A stretch of DNA of 8,940 nt from an uncultured Microbacteriaceae bacterium (GTDB lineage Bacteria > Actinomycetota > Actinomycetes > Actinomycetales > Microbacteriaceae): positions 1 through 8,940 of the forward strand of contig CAMLMQ010000120.1 in the NCBI GenBank assembly GCA_946481135.1, written 5' to 3'. The number at the start of each line of letters is the position of its first letter. Position 1 is the first letter of the stretch. The translations under genes were made by a program, and so were the position numbers. Below the pieces are notes generated by a model that worked only from the letters and a program-made list of their open reading frames with translations, did no database searches and was not told the origin of the DNA. Below, in pieces: positions 1-7,072 of this stretch.

Positions 1-176
1 ACCTGCTCGCGCACCGCATCGCCGTGATGCACCGCGGCAAGATCGTCGAGCAGGGGCCCAAGGAGCAGATCCTGCGCAACCCGCGCGACGCCTACACGCA
101 GCGGCTCATCTCGGCCGTGCCGGTGCCCGACCCCGAGGAGCAGCGGCGCCGCCGCGAGGCGCGTCGCGCGTCATGA
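1..176 (+). CDS. C-terminal end of an oligopeptide/dipeptide ABC transporter ATP-binding protein (OppF/DppF type), 5' truncated by the window
   Basis: Reading in the frame whose codons start at position 3 gives 57 codons ending in TGA at 174-176. The tail contains RIAVMHRGKIVEQGP followed by NPRDAYTQRLISAVPVPDP. The run 'IVE.GP...I..NP...YT..L..AVP.PDP' is the hallmark C-terminal region of Opp/Dpp ATPases (the oligo_HPY-type extension) and is not seen in the LolD/MacB ATPases later in this window. The family energises uptake of peptides or related small solutes through a two-permease importer at the inner face of the membrane. The Walker motifs and the rest of the gene lie outside the window, so activity cannot be judged. 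The protein ends with a very Arg-rich stretch (QRRRREARRAS), common in high-GC actinobacteria. A strong hairpin starts 8 bases after the stop, suggesting that this gene ends its operon. Confidence 0.88.
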   Translation, partial: LLAHRIAVMHRGKIVEQGPKEQILRNPRDAYTQRLISAVPVPDPEEQRRRREARRAS

Positions 177-184
177 CGTCGGGC

Positions 185-212
185 CGCGTGTCCCGGATCT
201 CCGGGACGCGCG
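185..212 (+). terminator. Terminator-like hairpin after the peptide-transporter ATPase gene
   Basis: Bases 185-196 pair with 201-212 in a 12-bp stem (eleven Watson-Crick pairs and one T-G) around the 4-base loop ATCT. The stem is very GC-rich and begins 8 bases after the TGA at 174-176. No real T-run follows (TCCT at 213-216), so it would be a U-poor terminator of the kind often proposed in actinobacteria. It sits upstream of the candidate promoter of the next operon and would separate the two transcription units. Because its 3' arm overlaps a palindrome and a second possible hairpin, a regulatory role is also possible. Confidence 0.65.
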
Positions 213-229
213 TCCTGGATGCGACGCGC
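204..229. promoter_or_regulatory. Perfect 12-bp palindrome and alternative hairpin upstream of the permease operon
   Basis: GGACGCGCGTCC at 204-215 is a perfect palindrome (centre between 209 and 210). In addition, GCGCGTC at 208-214 can pair with GACGCGC at 223-229 across the loop CTGGATGC. Both share bases with the 3' arm of the terminator-like stem at 185-212, so only one structure can form in RNA at a time. The palindrome centre lies about 59 bases upstream of the proposed start of transcription at 269, a reasonable place for an activator or repressor site. No regulator is encoded in the window and GC-rich sequence makes short palindromes easy to find, so the function is only a suggestion. 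Confidence 0.3.
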
Positions 230-233
230 ACGC

Positions 234-268
234 TTCCTGAGCGGTCGTCGGTTCTCTAGGGTGTGCGG
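234..268 (+). promoter_or_regulatory. Candidate promoter of the FtsX-type transporter operon, positioned for a leaderless transcript
   Basis: TAGGGT at 257-262 fits the actinobacterial -10 pattern TANNNT. A weak -35 candidate, TTCCTG at 234-239, lies 17 bases upstream. Six bases after the -10 comes GTG at 269, which would be both the first transcribed base and the start codon. The TAG inside this hexamer (257-259) is in frame with the following gene and blocks any start further upstream. Alternatively, AGGG at 258-261 could serve as a poor Shine-Dalgarno seven bases before the GTG, in which case transcription would start further upstream. Confidence 0.5.
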
Positions 269-2815
269 GTGAGCATCGGGGTCGCGCGCCTGCGGTCGCG
301 GGCGGGGCAGCTCGCCGCCGTCGGCGCGACCGCGGTCGTGCTCGCGGCCGTCGCGGTCGGGATGGTGGGCACGCTCGAGACGGGGATCGACGCCGCCGTG
401 CGTGGGGCCGCGGCCGAACCGGGTGCGCGCACGATCGTCGCGAACGCCGACGCCGACCGGGTGGCCGAGAGTGCGACGGTCGCGTTCGCCCTCGCGCCCG
501 TACTCGTCGAGGACGTCGCGGGCGACACGATCGTGCGTCCCGATCCCGAACGCGTCGGCTCGGGCGATCTCGTCGCGCTGCGCGACGGCGCCCTGCGGAT
601 GCCCGACCGGCTCGTCGAAGACGGCGTCGCCACGCGCACCGCGGTGTCGGGCGGGATGGCGGAATGGGCGCAGGAGCTCCTCGACCTCGGCTGGAGGGCC
701 CGCCTGCTCGCCGTCGTGCCGCTGCTCGTCGTGACGGCCGGGGGCGCACTCGCGGCCCGCGACGTCGTGCGCGTGCTGCAGCTCTCCCGCGTCGCCGAGT
801 TCGCGGTGATCCGCTCCCGCGGCGCGTCGCGTGCGCGCATCCTCGTCGGGGAGGTGCGCGAAGTGCTGCTCGTCGGCACGGCGGGCGCGGTCGTCGGCGG
901 GGCGGTGGCCGGCGTCGTCACCGGGCCCCCGCTCGGCCTCGCACTCGCGGGCACCGCGCTGGTTCCTCTGGCTCTCGCGGCGATCGCCGTGCCGGTCGTG
1001 CGGCGTGCCATCCCGAGCGGACGATCCGACGAGGCGGCACGCGCCTCGGGACGCGCACGGGCGGCGGGGATCGTCGGTGTCGCGGTGCTGTTCGCCGCGA
1101 CGGCTCTCGCGCTCTGGCGCCTGGTGACGACCGGTGCGGCGGCCGATCCGGTGGGCATCGCAGCCCCGGCGCTCGGCATCCTCTCGGCCGCCGTGCTCGT
1201 GCTCGCCGTCGTGGGCCTCGCCGCGCGGCTCGCCGACGCGGGCACGCGCCGCTGGCTCGCCCTCGGCCCCGCCCTCGCCGTGCGTCGGGTGGCGCGGCGG
1301 CTCGCCGTCTTCGCGACCGTCGTGCTGCTCGTCGCGGTCGCCGCCGCGTCGACCGTGTTCGCCGCCGCCTTCGCCGCGACCGGGGAGCGGGTCGCCGCGG
1401 ATGTGCGCCAGCTCGACGTGGGCGCCGACCTGCGGGTCGCCTCCTGGCCGGTCGGCGCCGACCCGGCCGACTTGCCCGCGCGGGCGTCGACGGCGCTGCT
1501 CGTCAACCCGGGGGAGTTCGGCGACGACGAACCGCTCGTGCTGCTCGCCCGGGCCGACCGGCTCGCCGACGTCGTGCGACCGCTCCCGGGCGTCGTCGAC
1601 CCGTCCGCGCTCGCCGCATCCCTCGAGGTGCCGGCGGTCGGTCTGCCCTTGCCCGACGGCACGACCGCGCTCCGTGTCGCCACGACGACCACGCCGGGGG
1701 TGCAGCTGCGCCTGTGGGTGATGGAGCCCTCCGGCCGGGTGCGGTCGGTCGCGCTCGACGGGGCCGCGATCCCGGGTCCGATGGCCGCCGTGCTCGGGCT
1801 CGACGCCGACGTCTCCCGCGCGACGGGCGACATCTCCGCGCGGGTGACCGCCCTCACCGCGACGACCGCGGCCGGGGAGGTGGATGTCCCCGTGCCGACC
1901 GACTGGGAACCGCAGTTCGTCGTCTTCGGCGACTTCGCGCCCGGCGCCGGGGCGTTCGGGGTGGAGACGCGGTTCGCGACCGCTCCCGACGGGCTCGGCT
2001 TCGATCTCGGACGCAGCTCCCGCGATCAGGTCGCGGTGCGGCTCATGCCGCCCGGCGAGGCGGCGCAGCCGATCCCCGTCGTGGTCTCGGCGGCCTTCGC
2101 GACGCGCAACGGTCTGGAGACGGGGAGCACCGTCGAGGTGCGCTTCGCGGGCACCGGCCGCTACCTCCTCGGAACGGTCGCCGACGTCGTGCCCGCCGTA
2201 CCGGGCGCGGGGGACGCCGACGCCGTACTCGCCGACCTCCCCGCCTTCGCGGTGCAGCAGCTGCGGCTCACGGCCGACCTCCCCGACGCCCCGGGTCTGC
2301 TCCTCGCCGCGGACGATCCGGACGCGGTGCGCGTCGCGCTCCCCGACGGCGTGACGGCGACCGGACTGGGTGCCGCGACGGCCGACCGCATGCTCGGCAT
2401 CGCGCGATCGCTGCTCTGGCTCGCCGCTGCGGGAACGCTCGCCGCGGCGGTCGTCGGCACCGCCGGGGTGAGCGCGTCGCTCGTCGCGGAGCGTCGGCGC
2501 GAGACCCGCATCCTCGCCGTGCTCGGCGAGACCCCCGCGCGTCAGGCGAGGGGCCAGCGACTCGAACTCGGGCTCACGATCGCGCTCTCGGGCGTGCTCG
2601 GGGCCGGGGCCGGGCTGCTGCTCGCCGTCGCGACGGTACCGAGTTTCGCCCGCGCCGCTGCCCCGGGCTCGTCCGCTCTGCCCGACGTCGCCCTCGCGCT
2701 CGACGCGACCGGTCTCGCGGCGGCGCTCGGCGCCGGGGCGGTGGGCCTCGGCCTCGTCGTGGTCGCGCACGGCCTCCGCGTCGTGCGCGACGCCGCCGAT
2801 CGGAGCACCCCGTGA
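269..2815 (+). CDS. Large FtsX/MacB-type ABC transporter permease, first of a pair (848 aa)
   Basis: This is an integral membrane subunit of an ABC system of the FtsX/MacB/LolCE superfamily, whose members use ATPase strokes to move or release substrates on the outer side of the membrane. I see ten likely transmembrane helices, at about residues 15-34, 145-163, 199-220, 221-245, 266-286, 297-318, 346-369, 714-735, 768-790 and 813-833. This is a duplicated helix/ectodomain/three-helix FtsX unit with two linking helices. The first ectodomain is short (about 35-142) and the second very long (about 370-712). The ATPase-contacting loops after the second helix of each unit read IRSRGASRARI (about 181-191) and LAVLGETPARQ (about 749-759). 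They resemble the 'LGAS...' coupling segment, the second one divergently. GTG at 269 was chosen because an in-frame TAG at 257-259 closes the frame and a -10 hexamer lies six bases upstream; GTG at 263 is the only other start nearby. The stop overlaps the next start (GTGA). The substrate is unknown; lipoproteins, antimicrobial peptides or envelope signalling are all possible. Confidence 0.88.
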   Translation: MSIGVARLRSRAGQLAAVGATAVVLAAVAVGMVGTLETGIDAAVRGAAAEPGARTIVANADADRVAESATVAFALAPVLVEDVAGDTIVRPDPERVGSGDLVALRDGALRMPDRLVEDGVATRTAVSGGMAEWAQELLDLGWRARLLAVVPLLVVTAGGALAARDVVRVLQLSRVAEFAVIRSRGASRARILVGEVREVLLVGTAGAVVGGAVAGVVTGPPLGLALAGTALVPLALAAIAVPVVRRAIPSGRSDEAARASGRARAAGIVGVAVLFAATALALWRLVTTGAAADPVGIAAPALGILSAAVLVLAVVGLAARLADAGTRRWLALGPALAVRRVARRLAVFATVVLLVAVAAASTVFAAAFAATGERVAADVRQLDVGADLRVASWPVGADPADLPARASTALLVNPGEFGDDEPLVLLARADRLADVVRPLPGVVDPSALAASLEVPAVGLPLPDGTTALRVATTTTPGVQLRLWVMEPSGRVRSVALDGAAIPGPMAAVLGLDADVSRATGDISARVTALTATTAAGEVDVPVPTDWEPQFVVFGDFAPGAGAFGVETRFATAPDGLGFDLGRSSRDQVAVRLMPPGEAAQPIPVVVSAAFATRNGLETGSTVEVRFAGTGRYLLGTVADVVPAVPGAGDADAVLADLPAFAVQQLRLTADLPDAPGLLLAADDPDAVRVALPDGVTATGLGAATADRMLGIARSLLWLAAAGTLAAAVVGTAGVSASLVAERRRETRILAVLGETPARQARGQRLELGLTIALSGVLGAGAGLLLAVATVPSFARAAAPGSSALPDVALALDATGLAAALGAGAVGLGLVVVAHGLRVVRDAADRSTP
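2802..2814 (+). promoter_or_regulatory. Shine-Dalgarno and overlapping GTG start of the second permease
   Basis: GGAG at 2802-2805 lies six bases before GTG at 2812-2814, and that GTG overlaps the TGA stop (2813-2815) of the first permease. This fixes the start of the second permease, although its frame stays open far upstream inside the first gene. The 4-base overlap implies translational coupling and near-equal output of the two permeases. Confidence 0.75.
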
Positions 2816-5463
2816 GCCGGGCCCGCCTGCTCGCGCGCATCGGGCTCGCGGCCCCCGCGTGGTCGGCGGTCGCCGCGCTGCTCGTGCTCGTCACGACCGC
2901 ACTCCTCGTCGCCGCGCCCCGTGCCGCGACCGCCGCCGCGGGCGTCGAGCTGCGCGAAGCCGTCGGGGCGGTGCAGGGTGCCCAACGCGACCTCGCCGCG
3001 CAGGCGACCGGGGGCTTCATGCCGGGGGAGGGGACGACATCCGGACTCTCTCCCGACGCCGCGGAGGTCTACGGCGCGCTCGACGAGCAGCTGCGGGCGC
3101 TGCGCGACTCCGCGGACCCGCTGCTGCGGGCCCGGCTCGGCGAACCCGACTTCGTCGCGCGCACGGCGACCGTGACCGCGCCGGCCGCCGTCGCGCGCCC
3201 GGGGGTGCCGATCTCGAACGTGCGCGTCGCCTTCGACCCGCGCATCGACGAGAGGGTCGAACTCGTCGCGGGCACGACGCCCGCGACGGCCGACGGCTCG
3301 GTCGCGTTGGACGGGAGCAACGGGGTAGACCTCCCGATCATCGAGGTGATGATGTCCGCCGCGGCGGCCGAACTGCTCGACTGGTCGCTCGGCGAGCAGC
3401 GGCTCTCGCGTGAGCTCAGCTCGTGGCTTCGACTCTCGGGCACGTTCGAGGCGGTCGACGAGGAGGAGGCCGCGTGGCAGCACGTGCCCTCGGCACTGCG
3501 CCCGGAGGTCTTCGACGACGGCAACACGGCGGCGCGGGCGATCGCGACCGTGTACGTCGCCCCCGGCACTCTCGAGCGCGAGCCGCGGCTCATGATCGCG
3601 GGGAGTCGCCTCACCGCCTGGTTCCCATTCGACGCGTCGGGCCTCACCCTCGCCGACGCGCAGTCGACGGTGACCGAGCTGCGCCGCTTCACGCAGGCGC
3701 GCGAGGAGGTGCCGGCGCTCGGGGGGTCCTCGCTGCGCTTCTCGTCGGGAACGCTCGACGCCCTGGAGCGGGTGCTCGCGCGCAGCGACTCCACCGCCGC
3801 GCTGCTCGTGCTCGTTGGCAGCGGCCCGCTCGGCGTGGCGGCCGCCGTGCTCGGCCTCGCGGCCGTCGGCGTCGTCACCGCGCGGCGCCCGACCCTGGAA
3901 CTCGCCGCGGCGCGGGGCGCCTCACCAGGAGCCCTCCGCCGAGCCCTCGCCGCGGAGGGGGCGCTCGTCGGCCTCCCCGCCGCTGCTCTCGGTCTGCTTC
4001 TCGGGCTCACCCTCACCCCCGGTGACGTCACCGTCGGCGCACTCCTCGTCGCCGCATCCGTCGGTCTCGCGCCGATCGTCGTGTTCGCGGCTCGGGCGTC
4101 GTTCCCGCTGAGGCGTGCCGACCGCCGCGACCTCGGCAGCGCGACGCGGGGACGCATCCGTCTCGTCGTCGACCTCCTCGTCACGGGGCTCGCGGTGCTC
4201 TCCACCGTTCTCCTCGTCACCGGCGGCGGCACGACCGCGTCGGGCGTCGACGTGCTCGCGGTCACCGCACCGCTTCTGCTCGCGACCGCGGGCGCGCTGC
4301 TCGCCGAACGGCTCCTGCCCGCCCCCACCGGTGCGGCGCTCGCCCGCGCAGCCCGCGGCCCCGCGCTCTCCGGCTTCCTCGGACTCGCGCGTGCCGTGCG
4401 CGACCCCGCCGGGTCGATCGCCCAACTCGCCCTCATCGTCGCCCTCGCGATCGCGACCGGGTCGACCGTGCTGCTCTCCACCCTCGACCGCGGCACCGAT
4501 GTCGCCGCGGCGGGGACGCTCGGCGGCGACGTGCGCGCCGAAGGGCCGCCGGTCACCGAGGAGCAGCTCGACACCTTCGCGGCGCTGCCCGGGGTCGCCG
4601 CCGTCGCCGGCATCGAGGCGATCGGCACCGTGACCCTGTCCGACGGACGCGAGCGCGACAACGTGACCGCCTACGTCGTCGACGGCGCCGCGCTCGCGCA
4701 CATCCAGCCCGGGTTCCCCACGGGCCTCGACGCAGGTGACGAGCCGATCCCGTTCGTCGCCTCCGAAGCACTCGCCGCCGAGCTCAGCGGCGAGGACACG
4801 ACCATCGAGGGGGTGCGCTCCGAGCTCGTCGGCAGCGCGCCGGGCGCCGGCGGGATCGGCGCGGGGGCGTGGCTGCTCGTCGACCGCTCGGCCTCGGCCA
4901 CGATCGGCGCCGGATCGTTCACCCCGCGGATCGTCGTCGCGTCGGTCGAGCCGGGTACCGACCCCCGCGACGCGGCCGACGCGCTCCGGTCCGCGCTCGG
5001 CGACGCGGCGACCGTCTCGACGCTCGACGAGCGCATCGCCCAGCAGCGCTCGACGCCGATCCCCGGCACCCTGCGGGCGGGGTTCGCCGCCGCGATCGGG
5101 ATGTCGGCCGCCCTCGCCCTCGCCGCCCTCCTCATGAGCTCCCGGCTCGCCGCGCCCCGGCGGGCGCCCCTCGCCCGCACCCTGCGCCGCCTCGGTGCGT
5201 CGCGACGCGAGATCGTCGGGGTGTTCGCGACCGAGGCGCTGCCCGCGACCGTCGCCGCGCTCGTCGTCGGCGCGGCGCTCGGCGTCGCCATCCCGTTCCT
5301 CGTCGTCGCCGCGGTCGACCTCGCCCCGATCGTCGGCGGCATCGCCCCGCCCGCCCTCGTGCTCGACCCGCTCGCGCTCGCCGCGCTCGTCCTCGGCGCG
5401 CTCGCGGCTGCGGCGGCGAGTCTCGCCCCCGTGCTCGTGTCCTCCCGAAAGGAGACCGAATGA
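2812..5463 (+). CDS. Large FtsX/MacB-type ABC transporter permease, second of a pair (883 aa)
   Basis: A second permease with the same ten-helix plan as its upstream neighbour. Helices lie at about residues 17-35, 328-356, 382-402, 408-427, 451-469, 479-498, 537-556, 754-776, 808-834 and 851-874. Here the first ectodomain is the larger (about 36-327) and the second the smaller (about 557-753), the reverse of the first permease. The ATPase-contacting loops are AAARGASPGALRRALA (about 365-380) and LRRLGASRREIVGVF (about 791-805); the latter is a textbook FtsX coupling segment. The first ectodomain has a polar, partly helical stretch (about 45-115, with LDEQLRALRDS) of a kind seen in periplasmic stalks of MacB-like permeases. 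The start GTG is set by GGAG six bases upstream and a 4-base overlap with the first permease. The end overlaps the first ATPase gene (ATGA). Low overall similarity to its partner suggests an old duplication and a heteromeric complex; substrate unknown. Confidence 0.88.
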   Translation: MSRARLLARIGLAAPAWSAVAALLVLVTTALLVAAPRAATAAAGVELREAVGAVQGAQRDLAAQATGGFMPGEGTTSGLSPDAAEVYGALDEQLRALRDSADPLLRARLGEPDFVARTATVTAPAAVARPGVPISNVRVAFDPRIDERVELVAGTTPATADGSVALDGSNGVDLPIIEVMMSAAAAELLDWSLGEQRLSRELSSWLRLSGTFEAVDEEEAAWQHVPSALRPEVFDDGNTAARAIATVYVAPGTLEREPRLMIAGSRLTAWFPFDASGLTLADAQSTVTELRRFTQAREEVPALGGSSLRFSSGTLDALERVLARSDSTAALLVLVGSGPLGVAAAVLGLAAVGVVTARRPTLELAAARGASPGALRRALAAEGALVGLPAAALGLLLGLTLTPGDVTVGALLVAASVGLAPIVVFAARASFPLRRADRRDLGSATRGRIRLVVDLLVTGLAVLSTVLLVTGGGTTASGVDVLAVTAPLLLATAGALLAERLLPAPTGAALARAARGPALSGFLGLARAVRDPAGSIAQLALIVALAIATGSTVLLSTLDRGTDVAAAGTLGGDVRAEGPPVTEEQLDTFAALPGVAAVAGIEAIGTVTLSDGRERDNVTAYVVDGAALAHIQPGFPTGLDAGDEPIPFVASEALAAELSGEDTTIEGVRSELVGSAPGAGGIGAGAWLLVDRSASATIGAGSFTPRIVVASVEPGTDPRDAADALRSALGDAATVSTLDERIAQQRSTPIPGTLRAGFAAAIGMSAALALAALLMSSRLAAPRRAPLARTLRRLGASRREIVGVFATEALPATVAALVVGAALGVAIPFLVVAAVDLAPIVGGIAPPALVLDPLALAALVLGALAAAAASLAPVLVSSRKETE
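5448..5462 (+). promoter_or_regulatory. Strong Shine-Dalgarno and overlapping ATG of the first ATPase
   Basis: AAAGGAG at 5448-5454 lies five bases before ATG at 5460-5462, and the ATG overlaps the permease stop (ATGA). This is the best ribosome-binding site in the window. It stands out as an A-rich spot in very GC-rich sequence, so the first ATPase may be translated more strongly than by coupling alone. Confidence 0.8.
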
Positions 5464-6356
5464 CCTCCGACGCGCACATCCTCTGTCGCGATCTCGTGCG
5501 CATCTTCGTCACCCAGGGTGTCGAGGTGCAGGCCCTGCAGGGTCTCGACCTGCGCGTCGACGCCGGCGAGATCGTCGCGCTCGTCGGGGCCTCCGGGTCG
5601 GGCAAGTCGACGCTGCTCACCATCCTCTCCGGGCTCGACATCCCCACCGCCGGGTCGGCGCGCGTCGCGGGCCACGACCTCCTCGCGATGAGCGAACGCG
5701 ACCGGGTCGAGTTCCGCCGGCACAGCGTCGGGTTCGTGTGGCAGCAGACCGAACGCAACCTGCTGCCGTATCTCACCGCCGCCGACAACATCCGCTTCGC
5801 CCGCATGGTGGCGGGCGCGCGCACCGACGACGCCCGGGTCGCCGAACTGCTCGAGCCGCTCGGCGTGGGGCACGTGCGCGACCGTCGGCCCGCGGAGATG
5901 TCGGGCGGCGAGCGCCAGCGCGTCGCGATCGCCGTCGCCGTCGCCAACGACCCGCGGGTGCTGCTCGCCGACGAACCCACGGGGGAGCTCGACGAGACCT
6001 CGTCGGCGGAGGTGCTCGAGGCCATCCGCGACCTCAACGAGCGGCTCGGCGTGACGGCGCTCATCGTCACCCACGACCCGAGCGTGTCGGAGCATGTGCG
6101 TCGCACCGTGCAGATCCGCGACGGGCGCACCGCGACCGAGACGCTTCGCCGCACCGAGGTCGACGACCTGGGGGAGGAGCGTCACATCGCCGAGGAGTTC
6201 GCCGTGCTCGACCGGGCCGGGCGACTCCAATTGCCGCAGGACTACCTCGCCGCGCTCGGGATGCGCGAACGGGTGCGCCTCGGACTCGAGACCGACCACA
6301 TCGAGGTGCACCCCGACCGTCGGGGTGCCGACCGCGGAACGGAGGCGGGCGCATGA
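5460..6356 (+). CDS. ABC transporter ATP-binding protein, LolD/MacB type, with an AbrB-like C-terminal domain (298 aa)
   Basis: This is a cytosolic nucleotide-binding subunit that should power one or both upstream permeases. Visible motifs, in order: Walker A GASGSGKST (43-51), a Q-loop in FVWQQTERNLLPYLTA (92-107), signature MSGGERQRVAIA (147-158), Walker B VLLADEPTGELD (167-178) and the switch His in VTHD (H205). All catalytic residues are present. Two things are odd. The usual Arg after the signature (AIARAL in most relatives, including the next gene) is replaced: AIAVAVAN. The protein also runs about 70 residues beyond the ATPase fold. Residues 248-286 of that tail, including LDRAGRLQLPQDYLAALGM, match the AbrB/SpoVT swapped-hairpin pattern (D..GR...P.....LG......L.L..d.i.v.P). 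Such a domain could dimerise the ATPase, or conceivably bind DNA. The start is set by AAAGGAG five bases upstream, and both ends overlap neighbours by four bases. Confidence 0.93.
   Translation: MTSDAHILCRDLVRIFVTQGVEVQALQGLDLRVDAGEIVALVGASGSGKSTLLTILSGLDIPTAGSARVAGHDLLAMSERDRVEFRRHSVGFVWQQTERNLLPYLTAADNIRFARMVAGARTDDARVAELLEPLGVGHVRDRRPAEMSGGERQRVAIAVAVANDPRVLLADEPTGELDETSSAEVLEAIRDLNERLGVTALIVTHDPSVSEHVRRTVQIRDGRTATETLRRTEVDDLGEERHIAEEFAVLDRAGRLQLPQDYLAALGMRERVRLGLETDHIEVHPDRRGADRGTEAGA
6341..6355 (+). promoter_or_regulatory. Shine-Dalgarno and overlapping ATG of the second ATPase
   Basis: GGAGG at 6341-6345 lies seven bases before ATG at 6353-6355, and the ATG overlaps the preceding TGA (ATGA, 6353-6356). 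This settles the start of the second ATPase and points to coupled translation of the two ATPases. Confidence 0.78.
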
Positions 6357-7072
6357 CCGCACGACACGCGAGCGGGGAGCTCGTGCTCGAAGCAGCCGGA
6401 CTCACGAAGACCTACGGCGCGGGCGACGCCGAAGTGCACGCGGTCGCGGGCGTCGACCTCGCCGTCGCGGCGGGAGAGCTCGTCGTCGTGCGCGGGCGCT
6501 CCGGCGCCGGCAAGACGACCCTCCTCGACCTGCTCGGCGGACTCCAACCCGCCACCTCGGGCACCGTCGTGCTCGCCGGCGAGCCGCTCGACGGCCTCCC
6601 CGACGAACGGCTCGCCGAGGTGCGCCGACGCGTGCTCGGCACCGTCGTGCAGTCGTTCGACCTCATCCCCGTGCTCTCCGCCGCCGAGAACGTCGAGGTA
6701 CCGCTGCGGATCGCGCGCACCCCCGTCGCCGAGAGGGATGCCCGCGTGCGCGAGCTGCTCGGCCTCGTCGGACTCGGCGACCACGCCGCGCAGCGCCCCG
6801 CGGAACTCTCCGGCGGCCAGCAGCAGCGTGTCGCCATCGCGCGCGCCCTCGCCGCGAGCCCCCGCCTGCTGCTCGCCGACGAGCCGACCGGGCAGCTCGA
6901 CAGCGACACGGCATCCTCGGTCATGCGCCTGCTGCGCGACCTCGTCGACGCCACCGGCCTCGCGGCCGTCGTCACGACCCACGACCCGCGGGTCGCGGCG
7001 TTCGCCGACCGCGTGCTCGAGATGCACGACGGGCGGCTCACCGCCGCCGTCGCCGCGGAGCCCCTCGCGTAA
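6353..7072 (+). CDS. ABC transporter ATP-binding protein, LolD/MacB type (239 aa)
   Basis: This is the second cytosolic ATPase of the cassette, of normal size for the LolD/MacB/FtsE group. Motifs: Walker A GRSGAGKTT (48-56), Q-loop TVVQSFDLIPVLSAAENV (97-114, Q100), signature LSGGQQQRVAIARALA (152-167), Walker B LLLADEPTGQLD (172-183) and switch His in TTHD (H210). Nothing essential is missing. Unlike the preceding ATPase it has no C-terminal extension and keeps the usual Arg after the signature. The two ATPases might pair with each other or each serve one permease. The start ATG overlaps the previous stop and follows GGAGG by seven bases. The stop TAA (7070-7072) is also the first half of the proposed -10 element of the next gene. 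The 'LolD/MacB type' label is structural and does not prove lipoprotein transport. Confidence 0.93.
   Translation: MTARHASGELVLEAAGLTKTYGAGDAEVHAVAGVDLAVAAGELVVVRGRSGAGKTTLLDLLGGLQPATSGTVVLAGEPLDGLPDERLAEVRRRVLGTVVQSFDLIPVLSAAENVEVPLRIARTPVAERDARVRELLGLVGLGDHAAQRPAELSGGQQQRVAIARALAASPRLLLADEPTGQLDSDTASSVMRLLRDLVDATGLAAVVTTHDPRVAAFADRVLEMHDGRLTAAVAAEPLA

Noticed and set aside
92..2770. A nearly 900-codon open frame on the minus strand opposite the first permease
   Set aside because: Its product is a low-complexity mix of Arg, Gly, His, Glu and Asp with no domain, no signal and no ribosome-binding site. The + strand encodes a convincing membrane protein. In DNA with G/C at third positions, antisense frames stay open by chance.
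664..2811. More than 700 codons open in frame upstream of the second permease, suggesting a 1599-residue protein
   Set aside because: The upstream part is Arg/Ala/Gly-rich out-of-frame translation of the first permease. The second permease has a proper Shine-Dalgarno and GTG at 2812 followed directly by its first membrane helix.
3069..4701. Long minus-strand frames opposite the second permease
   Set aside because: Ser/Arg/Thr/Ala-rich products without recognisable motifs, and no initiation signals; explained by high GC.
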